Shown: positions 54,758-64,000, counted from the first letter of the stretch. The stretch: 64,000 nt of DNA from Enchytraeus crypticus (GCA_905160935.1 CAJHZI010000273.1:37501-101500); one strand, 5' to 3'. The notes: generated by a model not told the origin, from the letters alone. Numbers and translations: made by a program.

Positions 54758-54893
54758 GCTGGAGCCAGTGGCGACGTCGGTAAGATACTAGACCGCGGAT
54801 CAGTATGTGAGGGGTTCCAATTCTAGGCTCGCCAGTCACTGACATCGCTTTCGAGTGAGGAAACTGACGTTAACCTTAGCTTTACCAGCTTTA
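54758..54893 (+). mobile_element. tRNA-headed SINE S-A, full length
   Basis: GCTGGAGCCAGTGGCGACGT, CGGTAAGATACTAGACCGCG, GGATCAGTATGTGAGGGGTT, CACTGACATCGCTTTCGAGT, GAGGAAACTGACGTTAACCT, TAGCTTTACCAGC. The B box is slightly decayed (GGTTCCAATTC). Confidence 0.9.
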
Positions 54894-54899
54894 CTCCAG

Positions 54900-55076
54900 G
54901 CTCATTAGTAGACGTCGCCATTTAGTAAAGCACTTAACTTGTAATCGGCGAGGTTTCGCGAATACCTGTGAATAACTCAGGTGGCCACTCGTCCAAGTAC
55001 TAACCGAGTTCGGTGTTGCTTGACTATCTTTTTATAAAGTCAACGTTCTACCGAGTAAGCTAATCACCACAGCTCT
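54900..55076 (-). mobile_element. SINE with chimeric tRNA/5S rRNA head
   Basis: Minus strand. First a tRNA-like 5' half (55037-55075): GTGGTGATTAGCTTACTCGG, TAGAACGTTGACTT, matching a tRNA D-arm and A box. Then a 5S rRNA 3' half (about 54955-55027): AGTCAAGCAACACCGAACTC, GGTTAGTACTTGGACGAGTG, GCCACCTGAG and CAGGTATTCGCGA, which is close to the conserved 5S intermediate element and box C region. A body of about 50 bp follows, ending next to the S-A copy. The 5' half of 5S (box A side) is missing, so it is not a 5S gene. Chimeric tRNA/5S heads are known in some SINEs (for example AmnSINE1), but with the 5S part first. Confidence 0.75.
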
Positions 55077-55079
55077 TAG

Positions 55080-55795
55080 TATTTTGAAACAGCCGTTTGA
55101 CGCAAATGTATAGCATTTAAGTTGTTGTGTTTATAATCTATCATTAAATGAAAAACGATTTTTCTCTTTAAATTATCAAATCATGTTTCCAAAATGGGGG
55201 AAATACTGTTATGACGTTAGGAATTCCAAATGGCCTGATATATGCCTGAGAGTTAATGAATGCAGAAAGTTGGGATGAAAAGGCTGACCGCTGTTTTCAA
55301 ATATTTAATTTTATTTCTTAAAGTAATTTAATGCTAAGAATCTAGAGCAGATTTCGCCTGTAACGACATAAAAAATTAAAACTGTTCATTTATCTCAGAA
55401 ATTTAGTCGAACCTTAAGCTTTTTGGCTTTAATTTCTAATAATTCCGATATCAACTAGAGGGCGGATTGCTAATTCCTCTCAAATAATACCAATTGCAGA
55501 ATAAAAAGTAAAATTACCAAATGACGCCAAACACCTCGATGACTTAAAGTTTAAACAAATTAAGGACCCTCGTATGTGTGAATGTTTGAAAGTTTTGACA
55601 ATTTCTGAAATTGCCTTGACGAAAGTTATGACCTTTATGTGATGAAGGTAAATTTTACTCATAGACTTGACGACACATGATGATAAACTGTTCATGCGAT
55701 AATAATTTGACTACACATCATTATAAACTCTTTTTTATATTCGACATTAATTAAGTGCTAAAAACTTTTTTTATTTATTTCGCAAAGTTTTAGCT
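55080..55795. other. Nothing recognised
   Basis: No gene or repeat family. The minus-strand frame at 55480-55695 has no domain. Confidence 0.4.
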
Positions 55796-55798
55796 ACC

Positions 55799-55985
55799 CA
55801 ACAACAACAACAATGCGATTAGAGTGCTACTGTTGTCCATGACAACATAGAATACTGTGGAACCAAATGACAACCGATGAGGTGAGTCAGGGGTCCAAAA
55901 ACGGTGCAAGCCAAAATCCGGGTGGTCAGTCCAAGGAAGGGTACTAGCGGAATGGAGGTTTAGGTGTTGGTCTCAGGTCATGGAC
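55799..55985 (-). mobile_element. R-G family element, (GTT)n tail
   Basis: (CAA)n, GATTAGAGTGCTACTGTTGT, CCATGACAACATAG, GGTCCAAAAACGGTGCAAGC, CAAAATCCGGGTGGTCAGTC, CAAGGAAGGGTACTAGCGGA, ATGGAGGTTTAGGTGTTGG in complement. Closely matches 63036-63300. Confidence 0.85.
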
Positions 55986-56405
55986 ATTTACCCTGCTGCT
56001 ATTTGCAAAAACAATTTATGATGTTACTATGGGTTGTAGAGATGATGACGATGATGGAATGCTTATAATAAATTAATAAGTAAATGAACGAAATACATTG
56101 ATAATGTACTAACTTCATGTAGAATAGAAAATTTAGTGGAATAAGTTTACAACAAGAAAAAAGACACATTAGTTGCTAGGCGGTTTGGCTTCTCAAGTTC
56201 TAGAAATAAACGACAAGTAGTTGAAGAGAAATAAAGAAAGGAAGAGCAATGAAAAGAGATAGATATTGACAGAATAATATTAAGATAGAGATATACACAG
56301 ACATAGAGACAGAAAAAGAGAGAGATAGATATTGACTAAAGATTATCAATTAAGGTTGTCACAACCTTATCCTAGCAAATTCAATGTAGAGTGAATAACC
56401 AGAAA

Positions 56406-56409
56406 CTTC

Positions 56410-56444
<35 letters not shown>

Positions 56445-56614
56445 CAGTTATAGAGACATAGTTAGAGTGAGAGATAGAGTGAAAGAGAGAGAGAGTTATA
56501 TACATATAGAGAGAGAGAGAAAGAGAGAGAGAGATAGAGAGAGAAGGAGGAGTGAGAGAGTGAGAAAAAGAGAGAAAGAGTGAGAGCGAAAGAGAGAGAG
56601 AGAGTGACAGACAT

Positions 56615-56655
<41 letters not shown>

Positions 56656-57481
56656 TTGATGGATCGAAAGAAAGAGACAGTGAGAGGGAAAGATAGAAGG
56701 AGAGATAGAGAGAGAGAGAGAGAATGAGAGAGTGAGTGAGAGAAAGAGAGAGAGATAGAGAGAGGAAGCGTAATGTATATTATCGCAGCAGTATTGTCAC
56801 ATGGATCAGTGTAAAGCTATTAAACGTGTAATGTAGATGATGATGAAGATGAATGCAGGAGTCAACTGAGCAGTGAGGACGCCATGTCAAACTATAAACT
56901 GTGAGAGCGATAATATGGATGAGAGAGAGAGAGAGAGAGAGAAAGGAGGGATAGAGGGGAGAGATAGGAACGAAAGAGAGAGGGGAGGAAAGTGAGGGAA
57001 GGTAGAGTGGAAGGGAGTGAGAGAGGGAGGGAGAGAGAGAGGGAGGTAGAGAGAGGTAGGAAGAGAGAGGAAGGAATGAGAGGGAAGGGAGAGAGGGAGG
57101 GAGAGAAAGAGGGTGTAGAGAGGGAAGGGAGAGAGGGAGGTAGAGAGAAAGGGAGGAAGAGAGAGGGAGGGAGAGAGAGAGGGAGGTAGAGACAGGAAGG
57201 AAAGAGAGAGAAAAAAAGAGAGAGACGAGGTAGAGAAGAGATAAGGCAGAGGATAGAGGGGAAAGGAGATGGGAGGGAGTGAGAGAAGAGAGAGAGAGAG
57301 AAGAGAGATTGAGAGAGTGAGAGAAGTGGAGAGAAAAAAGAAAGTAGAGGAAAGATGGAGCGAAAGAGAATGGAAGAAGAGAAGAGGGAGAGATGAAAGA
57401 TAGAAGAGAGAACGGGAGAGGAGAGAAAAAGAAGAATTTGAGAAGGGGGGAGATGGATGGAGTGAGAGCGAGTTGGAAGAT

Positions 57482-57519
<38 letters not shown>

Positions 57520-57530
57520 TAAATGAAAGG
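56406..57530. repeat. ~1.1-kb purine (G/A) tract
   Basis: Almost only G and A on the plus strand, with a few pyrimidine breaks (for example 56495-56510 and 56780-56920). The longest nearly pure part is 56925-57525. It is built from GAGAGAGGGAGG-type words and not one simple unit. Minus-strand Ser/Leu-rich frames of 217 and 252 codons are by-products of CT repetition. Confidence 0.95.
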
Positions 57531-57559
57531 GTTGTCAATGGTCATTCATTAAATCAATA

Positions 57560-58225
57560 AGTCAGTCACTTCTATTAATTAAATTAATTAAATTAATTAA
57601 TCGCTGCTAATCAATCAATGAAGCCAATCAATCAATGAAAATTGAACATCTAATGAATGCGATGAATTTGTTATTTGTAAAATATTATATTAATAATAAT
57701 ATTAATAATGACAATTAATAATAATATAACGCTAAAGGTAGAGAGATCTAAATATAGCATCTGCATAGACACCCCACGACTGTAATAAAAGGTACTGAAA
57801 AATGTGAAAAGTACCGTTTTATTACTGAATAATCATCTAATAGAAAATCGCGTGGCGTCCTCTAAAGTGATTATATATAACCCTGGAGGGATGCTTGTAA
57901 ATTCTTTTTCAACCTGAATTTCACGTGAACCCTGGATTTTTTCAGCAACTAATATTGCTGAGAAAAACAGTTAATAATTCAGATAACATCAGTTAAAACT
58001 TGATTTTCAAACATTTATTACTTAACCTAATAAATCACTACAACTATATCAACTTGTAAATGCATTTCAAGATTCAATTCAAAATTTTAATTGAATTATT
58101 TTGATTTTAGATTTGCCGCTTAAATATTTGACCATAAATTATTTGTCAATATTTATCATTAACATGTAACCAAGTTTAAATACAGGTACAAGGGTTCAGA
58201 CGTTAGCACACAGTCGGTTATCTCC
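57560..58225. other. Nothing recognised
   Basis: (AATT)n-like run at 57575-57602. Otherwise no gene or repeat family. Confidence 0.4.
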
Positions 58226-58227
58226 CA

Positions 58228-58490
58228 CCCCCCCCCCCCCTCTCTCTCTCTCTTTCTCTCTCTCTCTCTTCAGTGCACTGCAAAGTGGCAGGTTCAAGGT
58301 ACATATTCATAGTCAAAGTCTACTTTCTCGCTCCATAAGAGCACTCCTTAGATAAACAAGTTATTCCCTTCACAAAGACTATGCCTTATCCATACCTTGT
58401 GTAGCCTATAGCTTGGGAAAAGTATGGCTTATGAGGTGGTTTTCGTTGCCTTCCTCAGTTAGTTCGATTAACTAACATTTAATCCTAATC
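58228..58490 (-). mobile_element. SINE S-B with (GA)n then (G)n end
   Basis: (C)13 at 58228-58240, then (CT)n, CAGTGCACTGCAAAGTGGCA, GGTTCAAGGTACATATTCAT, TCGCTCCATAAGAGCACTCC, GTGTAGCCTATAGCTTGGG, and the AACTGAGGAAGGCAACG and ATTAAATGTTAGTTAATCG blocks in complement. Longer than most truncated copies. The homopolymer beyond the (GA)n is unusual. Confidence 0.88.
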
Positions 58491-58689
58491 GGTTATAGCC
58501 TTTCTTAATTAGCCTACCTGAAAAAACTCAAATCTCTGTTGCGGCGTTAAATGCGCATAATCCAACCACTAGATTACTGGATGTTAAATACGGATTACTA
58601 TTGAAGATTAATGGGTCATTTTGAGATTAGATTACTAGATTTTTTACACTGTAGTACTATTGAAGTAATTCAGTTTCCTCACTCGAAAG

Positions 58690-59240
58690 CTAAAACCAAG
58701 ATAGAAGTTTACCGTTTATGCCATATTTATGCAATTTAAATAAAAGCTTAAAATGTACAATACTGTCGAAAGCTTTTGAGTAATCAAGGTAAACGAGTCA
58801 ACTTGATGACCGTATCTTAATTTTGTAGCCAAAGAGTTAAAATATCATAATAATTGGGAGTTAGTAGATCTTTTGGGTAAGAAGCCGTATTGCTTCGAGT
58901 AAAGTAACTTATTTGTAATAAGATAAGCAAGAAATTGGTCTTTAATGAGCCTTTCCAAAAGCTTACAGATGATAGAGGTAAGTGATATAGGACGGTAATT
59001 GTTAGGGTCATTTTTATTTCCTTTTTTAAAAATAGGTATCACAATGGAGCGTTTCCAAGCCAAAGGAATTTCACCATAATTTATGGATAAATTGAATAGC
59101 ATGGAAGAGGTTTAGAAATGACGTGCCGAAGCTTTTTTAAGGGGAGAAGGAGGTAGACCGTCAGCACCAGGGTAGCCAGTATCATTTAATTTACTAATGC
59201 TATTAAGTACAGAGAACATAACTGTATCGAAGTCAAAGTG
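58690..59240 (-). mobile_element. LINE L-2 type reverse-transcriptase fragment (CR1/L2/Jockey group)
   Basis: Minus strand, N- to C-terminal: FDFDTVMFSVLNSISKLND, TGYPGADGLPPSPLKKASA (the PGADG block before RT), LSINYGEIPLAWKRSIVIP, IFKKGNKNDPNNYRPISLTS (RT finger block), IICKLLERLIKDQFLAYLIT, KQYGFLPKRSTNSQLL, then in another frame VYLDYSKAFDSIVHFKLLF (catalytic box A with LD..KAFD) and KLHKYGING. Two in-frame stops (after ARHF and after SQLL) and one frameshift before VYLDY show it is dead. The YADD region is missing; the piece ends where an S-A core remnant (58668-58692) abuts. It could be the same family as the CR1-like tail at 16211-16485, but they do not overlap. Confidence 0.92.
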
Positions 59241-59251
59241 TAACAGAAGCC

Positions 59252-59645
59252 GGATTGAATTACGTTACTGAATTTTCTACTAATTTTTGAAAATAACAAT
59301 TAAAGATTTTTCTTTTTGTCTTTAAGCGACACCGTTGAAGTTTTGGATTACAAAACTGTAGGTTTGTTTTACCATAGAGTTAATACTGAAACTATGCTAA
59401 TGAATTTTCTAATATTATTTCAAAATAAATTTTAGAATTTTTATTTTGCTCATTAAGCGACACTTGCAAACTTCTGAGTACCAAAAACTGAGAGTTTGTT
59501 CTTACAAAAGAGTTAAGACTGTAACTAAGCTACTGAATTTTCTTAAAGCATTTGAAAAATATTAAAAATTTTTATTTTTCTCGCTGAGCGACATTTATAA
59601 ACTTTTGAGTTACAAAAAACTATGAGTTTGTTTTACAAATCGATA
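59252..59645. repeat. 131-bp tandem repeat, 3 diverged units
   Basis: The landmark AGCGACA recurs at 59325, 59456 and 59587 (period 131). Units contain CTGAATTTTCT, TTTTTATTTT, GCGACA, AAACT and GAGTTTGTTTTAC blocks. Units differ by about a fifth, so it is an old array. It directly follows the RT fragment on the plus strand. Confidence 0.9.
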
Positions 59646-59649
59646 GAGG

Positions 59650-60887
59650 TATATTATTAAATAACAAACACCACTGAAAGAGAACTTTATCATGAATTAA
59701 TAGCTACATATACAATAGTAGAACTAGTATAGCTAAGTAGATATTTTGCAGAATTGAAATGAAACTTGAACAACTGTAGTCTTTTTTCATGAATAGCAAG
59801 AATTACGGATCGAATTCTGAAACTCATATTCAAGAGGAAACTGCAGCTATGACATGTCCTGGAAACATCTTTGAGTTTCTGATAAGCTTTTAGCCCATAT
59901 TGCCAAGAGATGAGCTGAAATTAGTAATACAAAACCGTTTATCTGTTTATTGTAGCATATCGAATTAAATCTTACCCAATTACAACTTCTAAGCTTTCCC
60001 CATTATTTAGCTTGAACTCTCTCACAGGATTTACTATACTATACGACTCCATATTCAACAAATTATTCAATAGATATGGTGTCGAGGCATGAATAAAACA
60101 CGTGGATATTGACTAAATCACTCAAATGTTTCGCGTTTTAGAGAAATGATAAACGTAAGAACAGCACTGATTATTTTATGTCATTTCTTCTCCGGTTCAC
60201 TTTCAATAACGTCCATAATTCCTTAACTTGTTTTCGCTATATTAGTTTTGAATATGAGAGGGGTAACAATTGACTTCTGTTAAGATTTTACTTCTAGTAA
60301 GAATTTATTAAAATTCCCTTAAGAGCTCAAGAACATTTCTCAAATAAGTGGATTATCTCAAATAATCTCTTTTTCAATTGTAGCCAAATTTCAGCAGTTA
60401 CTGCAGCTTAGTTGTAATTTAAAGCTTTTATTTTTCATCATTACCATTGAATTGGCAGCAATATTGAAACATTGGTAAGCATTAAAATGCGTAATTCGAT
60501 CAACTGAGCTTATATTTATTAAATCAATTTTATATGCATTCTTTTGCGTGAAGTCCAAGCTTTTCATTTAAGCTCTCGAGAAACGAATACAATTATTATA
60601 CTCGTACAATTATAATTATTGTACAATTTTTATTAAATTTATATTATATCACAATTATTCTACCTCTACCGTTAAGTAGCAACAAGATTTGCAATTTTAC
60701 ATAGCTGCTTGTTTGCTTTTATAAATGTAATTTAATATTTTTTAATGTGAGTTGTAAATGCAAATACAAAAGCAGATTGCTAAGTTTTGTAAGAATATTC
60801 ACCCTTTTTAAGAATAATTATAATTATTCCTAAAAAGTTTAATATCTCAATTATTCTTAATAATAATTATTATATACTCTGCGTACG
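59650..60887. other. A+T-rich stretch, nothing recognised
   Basis: ATAATTATAATTATTG-type inverted runs at 60595-60660 and 60810-60880. No gene. Confidence 0.4.
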
Positions 60888-61053
60888 TCAGGGTTGTATG
60901 TGTTTTTTTCTAAAGAGAGTCGTTGGTGGGTCCAAGGCTAGCCAAGAGTGGCATGTCAAACGGGAGGGTTAAATCAAGGGGGGTTAAAACCTTAGCAAGG
61001 GTGTAACACATCTGTCAAAGGGGGGTCAAATCCCCCTTAAAATACAACCCTGA
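60888..61053. mobile_element. MITE-like element, 166 bp, 12-bp terminal inverted repeats
   Basis: The left end TCAGGGTTGTAT (60888-60899) is the exact inverse of the right end ATACAACCCTGA (61042-61053). The interior is relatively G-rich, with GGGAGGG, GGGGGG and a GGGGG..CCCCC hairpin near the right end. CAGGG termini recall hAT-type MITEs, but I could not find a matching 8-bp target duplication, so the superfamily is open. No coding capacity. Confidence 0.6.
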
Positions 61054-61740
61054 ATATTATTATATCAAGCCTAGATCAATCAATTAATCAATAATCAATA
61101 AGAATTTAACGTCAGTTCCTCGCCATACGGTAATTGTTATTAAAAGTTCCCAAGAGTTTTATTTGAGCTTGGATATGAATTGCATCTAGGATTTTATACT
61201 GTCTGGATTGAATTTGTAACTGTAATCTTACCTATGTACAAAAAACAAAAACAACTTAGAAAGCCTTTTTGAAAACCGGTTTAAGTTATGACACAGTTAA
61301 GAAGTCTTTATTACCGATATCTTATAATACTTAATAAAACTACCCATTGTATTTAACAAGAAGAGATTTATTTCTTTAGATTATTTTTACACTTATTTTC
61401 GTTTATGAAATGCAATAAGTAATATACTTTACTTTCTGACCAATCACTGAAAAGCATTTTTCCGATGCTATTCAATGATTAAAACTCAAGCGATTCAAAC
61501 TCAATTATACTCTCATTACGTTACGTACACAAACATATTTTTGATATAATTTAAAAAGTCTGATATTTATTTATATCGTAATGTAGAAGAGTAGGAGAGT
61601 GGAAGAAGATCTTTTCTGATGAAGAGTTGGAGATAAATTGTCTATCCTCTTTCAATCTGTGGAAAATTATCATATGTGCAAAATTTGCTGGGGTTGAGGG
61701 AGCGAGCCCCCACCCCTTTCCAGATATGTAACACCCCTAC
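61054..61740. other. Nothing recognised
   Basis: G+C-rich scrap at 61690-61735 (GAGCGAGCCCCCACCCC, ACACCCCTACAG), possibly the end of another element. No gene. Confidence 0.4.
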
Positions 61741-61741
61741 A

Positions 61742-61953
61742 GTTTTAATAACAATAATAATAATAAGAATAATAATAATAATAATATTAATAAAGGCTTA
61801 ACGTCCTTTTCCTCAATCACGGATGATGTCAGGGACTTCCAACAGCACACATCGCTACAGATTAATTCACACAGACCAATCTGCAAAAGAAATGTGCTGA
61901 AGAGAAGTAAGGTCCTAAACGAAAGCCAGTCCGGTGATCAAAATGGTCAGGGA
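61742..61953 (-). mobile_element. S-F SINE with (TTA)n tail
   Basis: Minus strand: TTGATCACCGGACTGGCTTT, ACTTCTCTTCAGCACATTTC, TTTTGCAGATTGGTCTGTGT, GAATTAATCTGTAGCGATGT, GTCCCTGACATCATCCGTGA, TTGAGGAAAAGGACGTTAAG, CCTTTATTAATATT. Collinear with 45860-46098. Confidence 0.82.
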
Positions 61954-62157
61954 AAATCCCCTTCAGTTCAACCTCCCCCTATGACAAAGTCTTGTTGACC
62001 CACCTGGTAAACCTTCGCCCCTCTTGACCCCCGGCCCTTTAAAAAATTTAGAAAATATAACCATGTTGTACAATCATATTTTTTGGAATTTTATGTAATT
62101 AATTAGATCTTAGTTGAATCAGTCACAACCTTTTCTCACTAACTGTATTCCGTTGCC

Positions 62158-62270
62158 TGGTAAAGTTAAAAAAACCAAAAAATTAAGGTTAACGTCAGTT
62201 TCCTCAGTCGAAAGCGATGTCAGTGACGGGTGTGCACAGGATTTCAATAACGTTGCCTGTTGATAGAATA
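62158..62270 (-). mobile_element. tRNA-headed SINE S-A, diverged
   Basis: Complement: ATTCTATCAACAGGC, GTGCACACCCGTCACTGACA, TCGCTTTCGACTGAGGAAAC, TGACGTTAACCTTAA, ACTTTACCAGG. The B box is lost. Confidence 0.75.
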
Positions 62271-62279
62271 TCGCGTGAC

Positions 62280-62815
62280 ATTTCTGTAGTGAATGATGCA
62301 TCAAAATCAAAAACAAAAAATAAAAAGCATTTAAGCCACCTCGTTTACACGTCAACGTAACGCCTCAGTTATCTATTCCGGTTGCATAATGACTTCATTA
62401 TATTCCTTTCGGTAAACAACACATCTGACGCCAGTAGTTGTTATTAAGCTAATTAAAAGATTATAGTAAGCTAATGTAAGTACGAAGTGTTGTACGAATG
62501 ATGAGTCGAAGAGAGAAGTGTAATTACATTAGCCATCTGTGGGTCAAAGTACTGAGTGTGGACAAAATGTGATACATATCTTTTCTTTGGCAGTCATTCT
62601 ATAAATTAAAATATTTAAAGTAATATTTTTCCACTTCTAATAATTTATGTTGACCTACCTATTATCCGTAAGCTATTTGCCATTTGTAATTACTGATTAG
62701 AACTGACACAATTAATGCAAGAGATCTTAAAGTTACTGAAAATTAGAGTTAAATACATCAAATTAAACAAATAATGAAAGTGCTTTTTAAATATATCATA
62801 TACAATTGGTATGGG
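62280..62815. other. Nothing recognised
   Basis: No gene or repeat family seen. Confidence 0.4.
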
Positions 62816-62817
62816 TA

Positions 62818-62925
62818 AACAGGATTGTTGTCTCACGGAAAGACGCGCTTGCCCAGTAAATGTTAGTTAAAGCTGAGAAAGGCATAGGGGCCCACCTCGT
62901 CATAAGCAGAATCCCCTAACAATAA
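62818..62925 (-). mobile_element. R-J repeat family, copy 2
   Basis: In complement GGGCCCCTATGCCTTTCTCA, TTTACTGGGCA, GTCTTTCCGTGAGAC, AACAATCCTG. Matches 27160-27275 in order. Confidence 0.6.
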
Positions 62926-63035
62926 TGGTATATTGAGTCAAACATTTTCAGATTTTTATATGATACTCTGATCACTTGTTTCTCTTTGAGGTTAATCTTC
63001 ATTCCATATTTCGTTAATCTTCATTCCATATCGTC

Positions 63036-63300
63036 TACAACAACAACAACAACAACAACAATACGATTAGAGTGCTACTGTTGTCCATGACAACATTGTG
63101 CACTGTGATACCAAATCAAAGCCGATGAGCAGAGTGAGGGGTCCATAAACGGTGCGAGCCAAAATCCGGGTGGTCAGTCCAAAGAAGGGTACTAGCGGAA
63201 TGGAGGTTTATGTGTTGGTCTCAGTTCGTGGACGTTTGTGGGTATGAAAAGTCGAAGAGAAAGATTTCAATCGCCTATGAAACTGTTCGTGGAGTAGGAA
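63036..63300 (-). mobile_element. R-G family, longest copy, (GTT)n tail
   Basis: Minus strand: CATAGGCGATTGAAATCTTT (readable as HRRLKSF in another frame, a LINE C-terminus-like block), GAACTGAGACCAACACATAA, ACCTCCATTCCGCTAGTACC, TTCTTTGGACTGACCACCCG, ATTTTGGCTCGCACCGTTTA, TGGACCCCTCACTCTGCTCA, AACAGTAGCACTCTAATCG, (GTT)8. It extends the family upstream of other copies, and the left limit may lie nearer 63330. Confidence 0.82.
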
Positions 63301-63404
63301 AGGCTGATCAGGAATAGATGAAGGGGTGCGCAGAGTGGAAGGAAGAGAATTCCAGATCCCAGTCTATAACATTACATAAGTAATGTTTTACATAAGTAAT
63401 GTTA

Positions 63405-63522
63405 TAGACGATTTAAAGATCCACTCGTATGTTGACTTGAAGAGCAAGACGGAAGATAGAGAAGAGTGGAGGCGTTATATACCATGGACCTGCCAGTAGG
63501 CAGTGTACTAAGAGGGAGAGAT
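63405..63522 (+). mobile_element. LINE L-1, last ~115 bp
   Basis: GACGATTTAAAGATCCACTC, GGAAGATAGAGAAGAGTGGA, GGCGTTATATACCATGGACC, TGCCAGTAGGCAGTGTACTA, AGAGGGAGAG. Stop codon and hairpin intact, as at 8401-8869. A near-palindromic ACATTACATAAGTAATG repeat lies just upstream (63366-63404). Confidence 0.88.
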
Positions 63523-63651
63523 TCAATTGAGCAGCCGTAACACTCTCAAACTATCGATCTACCTCACTACCTTCCCATACATGTTCAACATATACTCATT
63601 CATGACTCTTTTTCTTTCACTTTTCTTTACATAACTATTTTTTCCTAAAGA

Positions 63652-63654
<3 letters not shown>

Positions 63655-63732
<78 letters not shown>
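63655..63732. repeat. (AT)n microsatellite
   Basis: About 78 bp of alternating TA. Confidence 0.95.
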
Positions 63733-63735
<3 letters not shown>

Positions 63736-63737
<2 letters not shown>

Positions 63738-63885
63738 TGGGAATCGAACCGAACCCGAACCGAATCCTAAAATCTAGAATTTTTACCGAACCGAACTCGA
63801 ACCCAGACTCTGACCGAACCGAACCCGAACCCAGACTCTGGACGAACCCGAACAGAAACCGAACCCATACTTCGTCCAAAGCGAA
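63736..63885. repeat. GAACC/CGAACC minisatellite
   Basis: ACCGAACCGAACCCGAACC words with a GACTCTGACC spacer repeated about 30 bp apart. The minus-strand Gly/Phe/Ser frame through it and the (AT)n is an artefact. Confidence 0.85.
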
Positions 63886-64000
63886 CTGAAGAAAGGAACT
63901 CTTGGAGTTCCTTTCTTCTTCACCAGCCTGACATTAAATAAAGATGGCATGAACAATACAAATATATATGAGTTTTTGCATTTACATGTCTTACAGTATC

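Noticed and set aside
54950-55030. A 5S rRNA gene
   Set aside because: Only the 3' half of 5S is recognisable and it is fused to a tRNA-like half; it is treated as a chimeric SINE.
56780-57545. Two long minus-strand open frames (252 and 217 codons), Ser/Leu/Pro-rich
   Set aside because: They are translations of the CT-rich complement of a purine tract, with no domain, no splice context and overlapping frames of the same kind.

Overview
The window reads as a non-coding-rich stretch of an invertebrate animal genome. It is strongly A+T-rich and packed with microsatellites, minisatellites and short interspersed repeats, with no bacterial-style gene packing. The one confident host-gene piece is a coding exon at about 51.04-51.54 kb (+). 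It encodes the N-terminus through TM3 of a rhodopsin-family GPCR of the sex-peptide-receptor / myoinhibitory-peptide-receptor group (SPR/MIPR, related to nematode DMSR receptors). That family is best known from ecdysozoans and lophotrochozoans, so a lophotrochozoan-type marine invertebrate is my guess; the species cannot be named from sequence alone. The exon has a good 3' splice site, a start codon in strong context and a GT donor in TM3. No TM4-TM7 exon was recognised downstream, so the following intron probably runs past the right edge (more than 12 kb).

Almost everything else is repeats. I could sort the dispersed copies into families by comparing copies within the window. S-B is a ~350-370 bp SINE ending in (GA)n or (GAA)n, with about 15 copies. 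S-H is a ~275 bp SINE ending in (GAT)n, with about 11 copies. S-A is a ~135 bp tRNA-headed SINE with about 13 copies. There are fewer copies of S-C, S-F/E, S-I (tRNA-headed) and a tRNA/5S-rRNA chimeric element. R-G is a (GTT)n-tailed LINE-end or SINE family and R-J is a two-copy family. Autonomous relatives appear only as 5'-truncated or broken LINE fragments: L-1 (8.4, 12.4, 27.1, 34.9-35.5, 46.1 and 63.4 kb), L-2 of CR1/L2/Jockey type (16.2 and 58.7-59.2 kb) and L-3 (28.2 kb).

Layout: 0-12 kb, S-B/S-H copies, the best L-1 copy and several minisatellites; 12-20 kb, many minisatellites (18, 25, 15, 42, 90 and 230 bp units) and a CR1-like LINE end with a perfect 15-bp target-site duplication; 20-35 kb, SINEs plus a 708-bp nearly perfect heptamer array at 24.8-25.5 kb; 35-50 kb, S-A-rich, with a dyad-rich palindromic patch at 38.4 kb; 50-52 kb, the receptor exon followed at once by an antisense S-H insertion with an 11-bp target-site duplication; 52-64 kb, SINEs, a ~1.1 kb purine-only tract, an RT fragment, a 131-bp tandem repeat and a MITE-like element.

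The most interesting biology is the retrotransposon network. The 3' end of SINE S-B matches the 3' end of LINE L-1, including a hairpin that overlaps the LINE stop codon. S-B and S-H share a 5' head but carry different 3' tails. Several unrelated-headed SINEs share a central domain. This looks like modular SINE evolution around a small set of partner LINEs. I saw no LTR, retroviral or Polinton remains. All repeat calls come from reading the sequence by eye; copy boundaries are approximate.
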